Below, one piece after another: positions 1 to 12,522 of a stretch of 64,000 nucleotides of DNA. The notes below the pieces were generated by a model that saw nothing but the letters and a program-made list of their open reading frames with translations, had not been told where the DNA came from and searched no databases. The stretch spans positions 806,001-870,000 of the forward strand of contig CAWIES010000004.1 in the NCBI GenBank assembly GCA_963835215.1. The letters run 5' to 3'. A program made the position numbers and the translations under genes. This DNA is from Roseiarcus sp963835215. GTDB lineage: Bacteria > Pseudomonadota > Alphaproteobacteria > Rhizobiales > Beijerinckiaceae. Within the stretch, counting starts at the first letter, position 1. Each line of letters opens with the position of its first letter.

Positions 1-2
1 GC

Positions 3-3176
<3,174 letters not shown>

Positions 3177-3178
3177 CG

Positions 3179-3231
3179 CCCTCCTCCCGCTAGGCGGGAG
3201 AAGGTGGCTCGCGAAGCGAGACGGATGAGGG
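3179..3231. repeat. Palindromic intergenic repeat
   Basis: A 53-bp element that begins CCCTCCTCCCGC and ends GATGAGGG. It holds two small perfect hairpins: CTCCCGC (3184-3190) with GCGGGAG (3194-3200), and CTCGC (3208-3212) with GCGAG (3216-3220). I recognise this type of element from intergenic regions of many Hyphomicrobiales genomes. It lies just after the dnaE stop and may act in mRNA 3'-end processing, which is inference. Confidence 0.7.
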
Positions 3232-3241
3232 CCCCCGCGCC

Positions 3242-3332
3242 GTCAAGTCTGATCGTCAAGCCGGCGCAACTTTCGTCAAGAAATGTCAAACGGCGTCAAG
3301 TTTTGTCAAGGGATGTCAAGGTTTTCCTTGAC
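3242..3332. repeat. Phased GTCAAG hexamer array ending in a hairpin
   Basis: GTCAAG occurs at 3242, 3255, 3275, 3295, 3305 and 3315, with the variant GTCAAA at 3285. The last five copies are spaced exactly 10 bp apart. The last copy forms a perfect hairpin, GTCAAGG (3315-3321), loop TTTT, CCTTGAC (3326-3332). The surrounding 3177-3523 holds no convincing gene. The remaining sequence up to 3523 contains one more CTTGAC (3371-3376) and no other recognisable signal. Confidence 0.75.
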
Positions 3333-3523
3333 GGCGTGTGTTGCAATTTCAAGGGCTTGGCGCGCCAACGCTTGACAAATCTGAGTTACGCGAACCTCTC
3401 GACCCGTTGCGTCCTTTCGACTCGCGGCTGCAGGTGAGGCCTCACTGGCCACAAAAGACAGGATAGCCGAATTTCGACAAATCAGAAAGCGATTGTTGGA
3501 TTCGAAGCTTCTCTGGCCCGCCC

Positions 3524-4177
3524 CTACCCCACCCACTCAAACCCCCCGCCCGCGAACACGATCGCCCTTCCCTGCCAGATGTCCGCGTTCTCGGCGGCGA
3601 GTTGGGAGGCGCCGCCGATAAGGGCCATGAAGGCGCGGGCGACGCCGCCGTGCGAGACGACGAAGCAATCGGCCTTGCGCGCCGCCAGCCAGGGGCGCAC
3701 CCGCTCGGCGAGCATCGCGTAGCTTTCGCCGCCGGGCGGGTGGAAATTCCACTTGTCGGCTTCGCGCGCCGCGGCGCCGGCGGGATCGCGCGCGTCGACT
3801 TCGCGCCAGGTCAGCCCTTCCCAGGCGCCGAAGGTCAGCTCCTTGAGCAGCGGATCGAGGCGATAGATCGTCGGCGCAAGGCCCATCGCGGCGCGCGCGA
3901 GCTCCATCGTCTCACGGGTGCGCCAGAGCGGCGAAGCGTAGAACTCGCCCGCCGCATCGAGCCGGGCGAGGTCGTCGGGCAGCAGCGTGGCGAGCTTGGC
4001 CCCGATCGCGCTTGCCTGCTTGCGGCCGAGCGCGTTCAGAGCGATGTCGCGCTGGCCTTGCAGGCGGTTGGCGAGATTGTAGTCGGTCTCGCCGTGGCGC
4101 ACGAACAGGATGCGATGGGGATAGAGCGCCAAGGCTGGGACTTCCGGCTGGTCAAGGGAACGGCGCGCCCGTCCCAC
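3524..4177 (-). CDS. Histidine phosphatase family protein (phosphoglycerate mutase-like)
   Basis: A 217-residue member of the histidine phosphatase superfamily. The signature RHGET sits at residues 27-31, with His28 as the expected phospho-acceptor, and the second catalytic histidine is in the late motif VVSHGG. Family members hydrolyse or transfer phosphate on small phosphorylated metabolites; the substrate cannot be read here. The length fits broad-specificity phosphatases (GpmB/CobC-like) better than true glycolytic mutases. It is the last of three leftward genes after an aldolase-like gene and a PfkB sugar kinase, with 15 bp to the kinase stop, so a shared transcript and a role in the same sugar-phosphate route are plausible inferences. 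Confidence 0.87.
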   Translation of the reverse strand: MGRARRSLDQPEVPALALYPHRILFVRHGETDYNLANRLQGQRDIALNALGRKQASAIGAKLATLLPDDLARLDAAGEFYASPLWRTRETMELARAAMGLAPTIYRLDPLLKELTFGAWEGLTWREVDARDPAGAAAREADKWNFHPPGGESYAMLAERVRPWLAARKADCFVVSHGGVARAFMALIGGASQLAAENADIWQGRAIVFAGGGFEWVG

Positions 4178-4192
4178 GATGCGCGGGCCGCG

Positions 4193-5215
4193 TCAAGCCG
4201 GCGGGGGACGCAGGCCCCATTGGTCGGCGAGCGCGAGACACTCGGCGACCGTTCCAACCCCTGTCGTCGTGGACACCGCGCGCATGGACGCGGCGGCGCA
4301 GGCATGGCCGAGGCGCAGTCCCCGCTCGATCGGCCAATCCTCGTGCAGCGCGTAGAGGAGCCCGGCGGCGAAAGCGTCGCCAGCCCCGTTGACGCCGGCG
4401 ACCGCCGATTTTGGCGCCGCGAGCGAACCCAGCGCGCAGAACGCGCCCTCGCGGCTCAGCGCGATCGCCCCTTGGGGAAAATGCGCCACCGCGAGGCGCA
4501 TCGCTCCGCGCGATAACGCGATCTCGAGCGCGCGACGGATCGCCGCAGGCTCCGCCTCGCCGGCCCAGCGGGTCTCGATGCCGGCGAGCGCGCCGATCTC
4601 GAAATCATTGACGATCAGCAGATCGAGATGCGGCAGGCACGGGGCCGCCAGGGCGGCGATGCGCGCGGCGCTGGTCGACATCAGCTCGAGATTGGTCGTC
4701 AGCCCCGCGCCTCGCGCCGCGCGCAGCGTCGCCGCCCAGCCATTGGCCTCGCCGCGCCACGGCGCGTCCATCAGCGCATGGGCGCCGGGCAGACCGAGGT
4801 GAAGAATGCGGCCGCGCACTTTTGCAAAATCGAAGTGGTCGGGGCTCATCGCCGCCCCGACGCCGGCGTGGAAGAAATGCGTTCGCCGCCCATTGGAAAG
4901 CACGTTGAAGGCGTCGGCGGTCATCGTCGCGCCGCCAGCGAGGCTGACGAGGCCGGAGCGTTCGATGCCGGACGCCTCGCACTGGGAAAAGAGAAAGCGC
5001 GCGTCGTCGTCCTCGCCAAGGAGGCCCATCGTCGCGACCGGCAGCGCCCGATCGAGCCGCTTGAGATCTAGCGCCAGATTGCAGGCCGAGCCGCCGCCCT
5101 GGCGGTCCAGAACCAGCACTTCGGTGGTGGTGTCCTCGCTCGGCCAGTCGGCGATCGACTTGTTGTAGTCGACGCACCAGGTCCCCGCCGTGACGATCCC
5201 CCGCGGCCCTTGCAT
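4193..5215 (-). CDS. PfkB-family carbohydrate kinase
   Basis: A ribokinase/PfkB-fold sugar kinase of 340 residues. The N-terminus has the glycine-rich substrate loop around DRQGGGSACNLA, and the C-terminus carries the family signature GVNGAGDAFAAGLL, in which GAGD forms the anion hole and Asp is the catalytic base. The start at 5215 (MQGPRG) was chosen over a longer upstream option because it follows an AAGG ribosome-binding sequence and leaves a 10-bp gap to the preceding aldolase-like gene instead of overlapping it. The substrate is unknown. Adjacent aldolase and phosphatase genes suggest phosphorylation of a sugar later cleaved by the aldolase. No frameshift is seen. Confidence 0.9.
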   Translation of the reverse strand: MQGPRGIVTAGTWCVDYNKSIADWPSEDTTTEVLVLDRQGGGSACNLALDLKRLDRALPVATMGLLGEDDDARFLFSQCEASGIERSGLVSLAGGATMTADAFNVLSNGRRTHFFHAGVGAAMSPDHFDFAKVRGRILHLGLPGAHALMDAPWRGEANGWAATLRAARGAGLTTNLELMSTSAARIAALAAPCLPHLDLLIVNDFEIGALAGIETRWAGEAEPAAIRRALEIALSRGAMRLAVAHFPQGAIALSREGAFCALGSLAAPKSAVAGVNGAGDAFAAGLLYALHEDWPIERGLRLGHACAAASMRAVSTTTGVGTVAECLALADQWGLRPPPA

Positions 5216-5225
5216 CGGCGAAGCC

Positions 5226-6245
5226 TTAGTCCATCCGCAATGCGGCTTCGGTGATCTCGCTGTCGGCGGCAAGATCGCGGCGCGCGGGGACGCCCTGCCG
5301 GCGCAGCGCTTCGTGATAGGTCTTGACCGCCTCGAGCGGCGTCAGCGCGCCGTCGGCCACCGCGCGCATCAGCTTGACGATCTCGAGCGGCGATTCGGCG
5401 AGGTTGATCTTGCGGCCGAACAGCGCGATGCGCGCGCCATATTTCTCCGCCTGGCTGATCAGTTCGAAACAATCGCGCGTGGTGCCAGCGCCCCCGCCAA
5501 GCACGCCGACGATCAGGCTCGGATCGAACGAGGCAAGTTCCTCGAGCGCGCGCGGCCCGTTGTAGGCGATCTTGAGAAAGCGCGGCCGCTCCGCCTCGGT
5601 GAGGCCGGCAAGGCACCGCACGATCGCATCGTTGACAAAACGCGGCATGACGTCGGCGGCGATGAAGGCGACGTTGGGATTGAAGACTTCGAGAAAGTAA
5701 CGGAAGTCATTGGCCGAGGCGTCGGCGCGAAAGGCGGCGAACGCCTCGAGCGAAGCGAGATCCCAATCGAGATCGCCGGTGAAGGTGATCGAATAGAGGC
5801 CGAGGTCGGTCAGCACGACCCTTGCGTTGGGCTGCGGCGTCGACCCACCAGAACGCACCCGCGACAACGAAGAGGTGCGAAACGGGCGTGACGGGCTCGC
5901 CGCGTAATTCGCGCCGCGCAGCACCCAGATGTCGGTCGTGTCGTTGGCGCGAATGGCCGGCTTGACCCGCGAGCCGGCGAAAGCGTCGCGGGCGACCAGG
6001 CGCTCGAGGTTCGAGGTCGAGGTCAGCATGATGTCGACGACATCCTGGCGGATCACCGCGGTGATCGAATCGAGAAATTCGTCGCGCGTGCGCAGGCGCC
6101 CCGGCGCGCCGTCCTTGCCGGGCAGCGCCCCGACGCCTTGCAGGCCCGGACCCATGTCGGGGTCCTTGGCGTCGGCGATGATGAAATCGGTCCGCCGATA
6201 GGCGCCCGCGCGAATCCGGGCCAGCTTCTCGTCCAACCGAAACAT
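5226..6245 (-). CDS. Class I aldolase-like (DeoC/LsrF/FbaB-fold) protein
   Basis: A 339-residue protein whose C-terminal half resembles (beta/alpha)8 Schiff-base aldolases: FLKIAYNGPRALEEL carries a lysine where these enzymes form the imine, followed by the phosphate-binding segment GVLGGGAGTTRDCFELI and ARIALFGRKINLAESP. That order is typical of the DeoC/LsrF/FbaB superfamily. The N-terminal part (residues 1-150) is less familiar, so the exact substrate is open. It is the first gene of a leftward set with a PfkB kinase and a histidine phosphatase. The kinase-aldolase pairing suggests a sugar phosphate cleavage pathway. The start at 6245 follows GAGGAGCAGTC, a strong ribosome-binding site. 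Confidence 0.72.
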   Translation of the reverse strand: MFRLDEKLARIRAGAYRRTDFIIADAKDPDMGPGLQGVGALPGKDGAPGRLRTRDEFLDSITAVIRQDVVDIMLTSTSNLERLVARDAFAGSRVKPAIRANDTTDIWVLRGANYAASPSRPFRTSSLSRVRSGGSTPQPNARVVLTDLGLYSITFTGDLDWDLASLEAFAAFRADASANDFRYFLEVFNPNVAFIAADVMPRFVNDAIVRCLAGLTEAERPRFLKIAYNGPRALEELASFDPSLIVGVLGGGAGTTRDCFELISQAEKYGARIALFGRKINLAESPLEIVKLMRAVADGALTPLEAVKTYHEALRRQGVPARRDLAADSEITEAALRMD

Positions 6246-6402
6246 GACTGCTCCTCGCCACCGACTCTCAGCGTAACGCAGTTATAACGCGCGCCCGTAA
6301 CGAGGCAATGCTGCACCGCGGTCGCCAAAGTGCGAGTTGGCGATGGCGCCCCTGTCGCGCGCGCGATATGAAGGGTCGCTCCCCGCCAAGCGAGAGGCCA
6401 GC

Positions 6403-6978
6403 ATGCTCATTCTTCTCATCGGCATCGTCGTCTTTCTCGGCGCGCACACGCTGACGACGCTGCGCGCGACCCGCGGCCAGATGATCGAGCGGCTCGGCTT
6501 GGGCCCCTACCGAGGTCTCCATTCGCTGGTCGCTTTGATCGGCCTCGCACTGATCGTCTGGGGCTTTGCGCGTTACCGCGCCGATGGGCTGATCCCGGTG
6601 TGGACGCCGCCGCTGTGGACGCGTCACCTGACGATCGGGCTGATGTGGTTCGCCTTCGTCTCGCTCGCCTGCATCAACCCGGCGCCCGGCCGGATCCGCG
6701 GCTGGTTGCGCCATCCGCTGCTGGTGGCGATCAAGATCTGGGCGCTGGCCCATCTGCTGGCCAATGGCGATGCCGGCGGCATGTTGCTGTTCGGCTCGTT
6801 TCTCGCCTGGGCGGTCTACGATCGCATCGCGCTCAAGCGGCGCGGCGATCTCGGCGCCGCGCCGTCGACCTCATTCACCCGCGCCGACGCTCGGGCGCTG
6901 ATTGTCGGCACCATCGCCTATGTCGCGATGATTTTCCTGCATCCCTACCTGATCGGCGTCGCTGTCATCGGCTATTGA
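6403..6978 (+). CDS. NnrU family membrane protein
   Basis: A 191-residue integral membrane protein with about five hydrophobic segments and the NnrU-family pattern FLGAHTLTTLRATRG at the N-terminus and RHPLLVAIKIWALAHLLANGD in the middle. NnrU was named from denitrification loci of Rhodobacter, where it is needed for nitric-oxide-related gene function; the biochemical activity is not established. The family also relates to isoprenoid-modifying membrane enzymes such as Z-ISO of plants. Start 6403 was chosen because GAGAGG lies just upstream; a longer start at 6337 would add a polar, non-family leader. No denitrification gene is seen nearby. Confidence 0.85.
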   Translation: MLILLIGIVVFLGAHTLTTLRATRGQMIERLGLGPYRGLHSLVALIGLALIVWGFARYRADGLIPVWTPPLWTRHLTIGLMWFAFVSLACINPAPGRIRGWLRHPLLVAIKIWALAHLLANGDAGGMLLFGSFLAWAVYDRIALKRRGDLGAAPSTSFTRADARALIVGTIAYVAMIFLHPYLIGVAVIGY

Positions 6979-7053
6979 GCGGCGGCGACGCCGGTTTTGC
7001 CGGCGGGGCGCGCTTCCGCTACGCTCCCGCCTCTCTTCTTCCAGGAGCACACA

Positions 7054-7686
7054 ATGTCGGACGCGCCACGGCTGCGCATTCTTGTCGTCGGCGCCAGCGG
7101 CGTACTCGGGCGCGCGGTGGTCGCCGAACTCGGCCAGCGTCACGATATCGTCACCGCCGGCTCGAAGTCGGGCGAGTTGCGCATCGACATCGCCGACCCC
7201 TCGAGCATCCTTGCCGGACTGAAGGCGGCAGGACCGCTCGATGCGGTCGCCTGCGCCGCGGGTTCGGTCAACTTCCCGCCGCTCGCGACAATCGCGCCCG
7301 CCTCGCTCGCCCAATCGGCTTACGGCCTGGGCCTGACCAACAAGCTGATGGGTCAGGTCAATCTCGCGCTGGCGGCGCGCGACGTCTTGCGCGACGGCGG
7401 TTCGATCACCCTGATCGCCGGCGTACTCGCCGATATCCCCATCCTCGCCGGCTCGTCGGCCAGCATGGTCAATGGCGCCTTGGAGAGCTTCGCCATCGCG
7501 GCGGCGATCGAGCTGCCGCGCGGCATCCGCATCAACGTCGTCAGCCCGACGGTGTTTACCGAGTCGATGGCGAACTACGGACCGTTCTTTCGCGGCTTCG
7601 ATCCCGTTCCGGTCGCGCGCGCGGCGAACGCCTTCAGCCGCAGCGTCGAAGGCCGGCAGACCGGCCAAGTTTACCGGGTGCTGTGA
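7054..7686 (+). CDS. Short-chain dehydrogenase/reductase lacking the usual Tyr-Lys pair
   Basis: A 210-residue Rossmann-fold protein with the nucleotide-binding motif GASGVLG near the N-terminus and the AAG motif (VACAAGS) after beta-4. Where classical SDR enzymes have YxxxK, this protein reads SASMVNGALESF, so both catalytic residues are absent. I recall an SDR subgroup with the same replacement, so this is probably a family trait and not damage. NAD(P) binding is likely; conventional oxidoreductase activity is uncertain. AGGAG is at 7043-7047, ahead of the ATG at 7054. It ends 6 bp before the PAP2 gene, probably co-transcribed. Confidence 0.84.
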   Translation: MSDAPRLRILVVGASGVLGRAVVAELGQRHDIVTAGSKSGELRIDIADPSSILAGLKAAGPLDAVACAAGSVNFPPLATIAPASLAQSAYGLGLTNKLMGQVNLALAARDVLRDGGSITLIAGVLADIPILAGSSASMVNGALESFAIAAAIELPRGIRINVVSPTVFTESMANYGPFFRGFDPVPVARAANAFSRSVEGRQTGQVYRVL

Positions 7687-7692
7687 GGACCG

Positions 7693-8346
7693 ATGCGCTG
7701 GATCGGTCTCCTCCTGGCGCTGATCGCGCTTGTCGCGGTCGTCTTCGCGTTGTGGCCGGGTCTCGATCTCGTCGTCGCGCATCAATTCTATGACCACGGC
7801 GGCTTTGCCGGCCATGACGCACTCGGCCGGTTCTGGCGCGACTTTTTCCGCGTCGCTCCCTTCGTCATCCTCGCGCTCTACCTCGCGCTTTACGCGCTGG
7901 CCCGCGCCGGCGTCGCGGTCCCGTGGGCGCCGAGCGGCCGCGGCGTGATCTTCCTCATCGTCACGATGGCGATCGGCCCCGGCCTGATCGTCAATCTCGG
8001 CCTGAAGGACCACGCCCATCGGCCGCGCCCGGTCCATGTCGCGGAGTTCGGCGGGGGCGACGAATTCCGCCCCTGGTACAATTTCGACGGCGCTTGCGGG
8101 AAAAACTGCTCCTTCCCCTCGGGCGAGGCGGCGTCCGGCTTCTGGATGGCGGCCCCGGCGATCCTGCTGCCCCCGCCGGTGCGCGCGCCCGCGCTGGTCG
8201 CGGCCCTCGTCTTCGGCGCCGGCGCGAGCCTGCTGCGGCTCGCCTTCGGCGGCCATTTCCTCTCCGACGTCTTGTTCGGCGGGCTGATCGCGCTGCTGGT
8301 CATCGCCGCGACGCGGCGCTGCCTGTGGCCGCGCGGCGGCCCATGA
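7693..8346 (+). CDS. PAP2-family membrane phosphatase
   Basis: A 217-residue type 2 phosphatidic acid phosphatase-like membrane enzyme. It has an N-terminal transmembrane helix, further hydrophobic segments, and the three PAP2 signature blocks: KDHAHRPRP, the central SFPSGEAAS, and LLRLAFGGHFLSDVLFGG with the catalytic His and Asp. The central block has Glu in place of the usual His of PSGH, a variation seen in some family members. Likely substrates are lipid phosphates or undecaprenyl pyrophosphate at the periplasmic face; this is family knowledge, not shown here. It follows the SDR gene by 6 bp. Confidence 0.88.
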   Translation: MRWIGLLLALIALVAVVFALWPGLDLVVAHQFYDHGGFAGHDALGRFWRDFFRVAPFVILALYLALYALARAGVAVPWAPSGRGVIFLIVTMAIGPGLIVNLGLKDHAHRPRPVHVAEFGGGDEFRPWYNFDGACGKNCSFPSGEAASGFWMAAPAILLPPPVRAPALVAALVFGAGASLLRLAFGGHFLSDVLFGGLIALLVIAATRRCLWPRGGP

Positions 8347-8432
8347 AAAGTTGCGCCTCGCCTCGGTCCGTCTATAAAGCCGCCGACCCAGACTGGCCCC
8401 GTTCAGCGGCCCCGATCCCGAGCAGATTGCAG

Positions 8433-9696
<1,264 letters not shown>

Positions 9697-9729
9697 GCGC
9701 GCGGTCAGCGATCCACGCCTACGTCGTGC

Positions 9730-10083
9730 TCAGGGGTGGCACTTGCTCGCTTGGGCGTCGAAGGCGATGCCGATGAGCGGCAAGAAGGCCGAAGTCATCG
9801 CCTCCTGGCTCGACAGTTCGCGGCACTGGGTGCGCCAGATATAGATCGCGTTGATCATCACGCTGGAGGCGCCGATGATCACGGCGAAGGCCGGCCAAGG
9901 CGAGCCCGGATGCGGGTCCGTGCATGGTATCGCAGGAACCGCGTAAGCCGTGTCGATCGTCCGCCACTGCGTGATCCTGACGCCACATCCGAATCCGATA
10001 TTGGCCTTCACCGGAATGATCGACGGCGTCCAGAACGCGAGCGTGGCGGTCGCCAGAATGGCTATGACCTTGCGAATTTTCAT
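9730..10083 (-). CDS. Small exported protein of unknown function
   Basis: A 117-residue product starting at 10083 after the strong ribosome-binding sequence GGGAGGACATC. It has a typical signal peptide (MKIRKVIAILATATLAFW...), then a mature part with four cysteines and a hydrophobic segment AFAVIIGASSVMINAIYIW about residues 66-84, so it may be membrane-anchored rather than soluble. It ends with SKCHP. I do not recognise a domain. A longer upstream start at 10227 would give a non-hydrophobic leader and is less likely. It lies between argG and the helicase gene with its own leader region. Confidence 0.6.
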   Translation of the reverse strand: MKIRKVIAILATATLAFWTPSIIPVKANIGFGCGVRITQWRTIDTAYAVPAIPCTDPHPGSPWPAFAVIIGASSVMINAIYIWRTQCRELSSQEAMTSAFLPLIGIAFDAQASKCHP

Positions 10084-10305
10084 GATGTCCTCCCGCGCCC
10101 GGCCGAAAGCCCCATTCGGCCGCACTGATCGCGCGACTCGCAAGCGAGCGCGCGACAGATGCAGTAGGAGAAGATTTCGCGTCGCTGTCAACGCACGACT
10201 GGCGATAGCGAACGTTACGCCGATCAACTTTAACGCCGCCTCGGCCCCGGGCTGGGGGGCGCGACGCCGGCCCCTCGATGGGGCCGGACTTCGCTTTGAA
10301 GAGGC

Positions 10306-11661
10306 CTATCGCCCCTGTCCGCTCTTTGCCTGATAGGCCGGGCGCGTGCGGCGGCCCTGGCGCGTGCGATGCGGCTGCTGATTGGCCGAGCGCGGATCGC
10401 GATGGGGCTGATGGTGCGGGCGATCCGGCGCCGGGGTCGTCTCGGCCTTACGGATCACCGGCGCGGGCTTGGGCGCCTTGTCGCCGCGACGATCGAGCGA
10501 GAAGATGTGCAGCCGCGTCAGGCGCTCGATCGAGCGCAACGAATCGCGCTCGCTGGCGTCGCACAGCGAGATCGCTTGGCCCGCCTTGCCGGCGCGCGCG
10601 GTGCGGCCGATGCGGTGGACATAGGCCTCGGCGACGTCGGGCAGCTCGAAATTGACGATATGGCTGACGCCGTCGATGTCGATGCCGCGCGCGGCGATGT
10701 CGGTGGCGACCAGAACGCGCGCCTGTCCGGCGCGAAACGCCGCCAGCGCCCGCTCGCGCTGGCCCTGGCTCTTATTGCCGTGAATGGCGAGCGCGCCGAT
10801 GCCCGCTTCATCGAGTGTGCGCGCGACGCGATCGGCGCCGTGCTTGGTGCGCGTGAAGACGATCGTGCGCGTCATCGCCTCGTCGCCGAGCAATTCGACC
10901 AGCATGTCGCGCTTGCGCGCCGCATCGACGTAGATGACGGTCTGCTCGACCCGGTCCGCCGTCTTGGCGGCAGGGGTCACCGAGACTTCCATGGGATCGT
11001 GCAGCAGTTCGCCAGCGAGTTTACGAATGTCGGGCGGCATGGTCGCGGAGAAGAACAGGTTCTGTCGCTTGCGCGGCAGGTCGCGCACGATGCGGCGGAT
11101 CGGCTTGATGAAGCCGAGATCGAGCATCTGGTCGACCTCGTCAAGCACCAGGAATTCGACCGCGTTCAAATTGGCGACCCGCGCGTCGAGATGATCGACC
11201 AGGCGCCCGGGCGTCGCCACCAATACGTCGAGGCCGCGCGCCAGCGCGCGGATCTGCGCGCCGTGCGGCACGCCGCCGAAGACGACAGCGATCTCGAACG
11301 GCAGGCCGGCCGAAAGGTCGCGAAAGCTCTGCGCGATCTGGCTGGCGAGCTCGCGCGTCGGGCTGAGCACCAGCACCCGCGCTCCGCCGCGCGGCGCGGG
11401 GCGCTTGTCGGCGAGCAGGCGGTTGAGAATCGGCAGCGCGAAGGCGGCGGTCTTGCCGGTGCCGGTCTGGGCGATGCCGACGAGATCGCGTCCACTCATA
11501 AGAATGGGAATCGCCTGCGCCTGAATCGGCGTCGGCTTGGAATAGCCCATTTTGGTCAAGGCGGTTACCAGCGGCGCGGCAAGGCCGAAGCCGTTAAAAT
11601 TTTCCACTTGAGTTTCTTTCAAACAGCCGCAAAGGCGCGGGAAATCCGCGCCGCGGCTCAT
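10306..11661 (-). CDS. rhlE: DEAD-box RNA helicase, RhlE type, with DEVD motif II
   Basis: ATP-dependent RNA helicase of the RhlE group, 451 residues. Helicase motifs appear in order: the Q motif (KPTPIQAQAIP), motif I AQTGTGKT, Ia PTRELASQ, motif II DEVD, motif III SAT, and the C-terminal HRIGRTARAG. Motif II reads VLDEVDQMLDLGF, with Val in place of the usual Ala of DEAD; this conservative change should keep the Mg-ATP carboxylates. The C-terminal 60 residues are a basic, His/Gln/Arg-rich tail typical of RhlE RNA-binding extensions. The start is uncertain: ATG 11661 has no clear ribosome-binding site, while GTG 11607 (VENFNGFGL) follows GAAAG and matches the family N-terminus better. Confidence 0.92.
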   Translation of the reverse strand: MSRGADFPRLCGCLKETQVENFNGFGLAAPLVTALTKMGYSKPTPIQAQAIPILMSGRDLVGIAQTGTGKTAAFALPILNRLLADKRPAPRGGARVLVLSPTRELASQIAQSFRDLSAGLPFEIAVVFGGVPHGAQIRALARGLDVLVATPGRLVDHLDARVANLNAVEFLVLDEVDQMLDLGFIKPIRRIVRDLPRKRQNLFFSATMPPDIRKLAGELLHDPMEVSVTPAAKTADRVEQTVIYVDAARKRDMLVELLGDEAMTRTIVFTRTKHGADRVARTLDEAGIGALAIHGNKSQGQRERALAAFRAGQARVLVATDIAARGIDIDGVSHIVNFELPDVAEAYVHRIGRTARAGKAGQAISLCDASERDSLRSIERLTRLHIFSLDRRGDKAPKPAPVIRKAETTPAPDRPHHQPHRDPRSANQQPHRTRQGRRTRPAYQAKSGQGR

Positions 11662-11860
11662 AGTCGGTGAAGGGTGACGCCCTGCGTGTCCGGGCGATCG
11701 GGCGGTTTACAAACCAGCGCTCGATAGGAGGACAAAGCTGCCCTTCACGCAATCGGCGCACGTCGACCGCACTTCAAGCGGTGGCCGCCTTGTCTATGAT
11801 GCGGTGCACAATGTCAAGACATTTCGCCTCGAACGTCGCAGCGGCCGGTCGCCCTCCGCC

Positions 11861-12313
11861 TCAAGCGGCGCGGCTCTGCGGTTGAAGCCCGCTTTCCAGC
11901 GGCCTGAGCAACTTGCAACTGTTGATGAGCCATTGCCCATCGGCTTGCCGCTCGAGTCCGTACAGCGCGGTCCACACCTGGTTCTCGCCGTCGGTCAGCG
12001 TCGCCGTGATCGCAATCGTGTCGCCATCAATTTTGGCGTCGCCGAACTTGACGGCGCGACGGCGATAGACGGGCGCGTAATGATCGCGAACCAGCGTCAT
12101 GAAGGCGCCCGGATCGGTGAAGGTCGTCTTCAGGCCCGGCGTGACCAGCGCATAGGCGCCGGCGGCGTCGTCGCGGTCGAAGGCGTCGAGTTGCTGCGAA
12201 ATCAGCGCCCTCGCCTCGACCGCAGGCGGGGCGTTCTGCGCGCCAGCGGGACTGCTGAGGAACGCAGTGAAAAGACCGGCGGCGAGAAGCCATCCGTTGA
12301 TTGCGCGCGCCAT
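11861..12313 (-). CDS. DUF4864-like exported protein, copy 1
   Basis: A 150-residue protein with a signal peptide ending near AGAQN and a mature domain resembling the DUF4864 / SnoaL-like cystatin-type fold: QLDAFDRDDAAGAYALVTPGLK, then DHYAPVYRRRAVKFGDAK and a late NQVWTALYGLERQADGQWLI. No enzymatic motif is visible; such domains often bind ligands or are structural. It closely resembles the product of the gene at 14349-14780 along its whole length. The two copies bracket a divergent caspase-like gene, suggesting local duplication. The start at 12313 follows CTGAGGAGG on the minus strand, a good ribosome-binding site. Confidence 0.72.
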   Translation of the reverse strand: MARAINGWLLAAGLFTAFLSSPAGAQNAPPAVEARALISQQLDAFDRDDAAGAYALVTPGLKTTFTDPGAFMTLVRDHYAPVYRRRAVKFGDAKIDGDTIAITATLTDGENQVWTALYGLERQADGQWLINSCKLLRPLESGLQPQSRAA

Positions 12314-12522
12314 GGTCCGGCCTCCTCAGGACGATGAGAGTGAATACGCGCCGACCGGCGACAAGTTTCAAACGGAATCGAGGAACGCCAAGCCGCCCGC
12401 CTTCGCTCGGACCGTAATCAACCGTCAAGCGCGACGTTTCGCGCCTTTGGTTGCCGACCGAACTCGGCGACCCCTGCAACACGCCGAGCGCACCGCAGGC
12501 CTCGAACCCAAGGAGTACGCAA

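Noticed and set aside
3204..3437. A 77-codon plus-strand frame after dnaE
   Set aside because: It reads through a palindromic repeat and the GTCAAG array, with no ribosome-binding site or recognisable product.
6403..6978. NnrU gene as a sign of a denitrification cluster
   Set aside because: No nitrite, nitric oxide or nitrous oxide reductase gene lies nearby.
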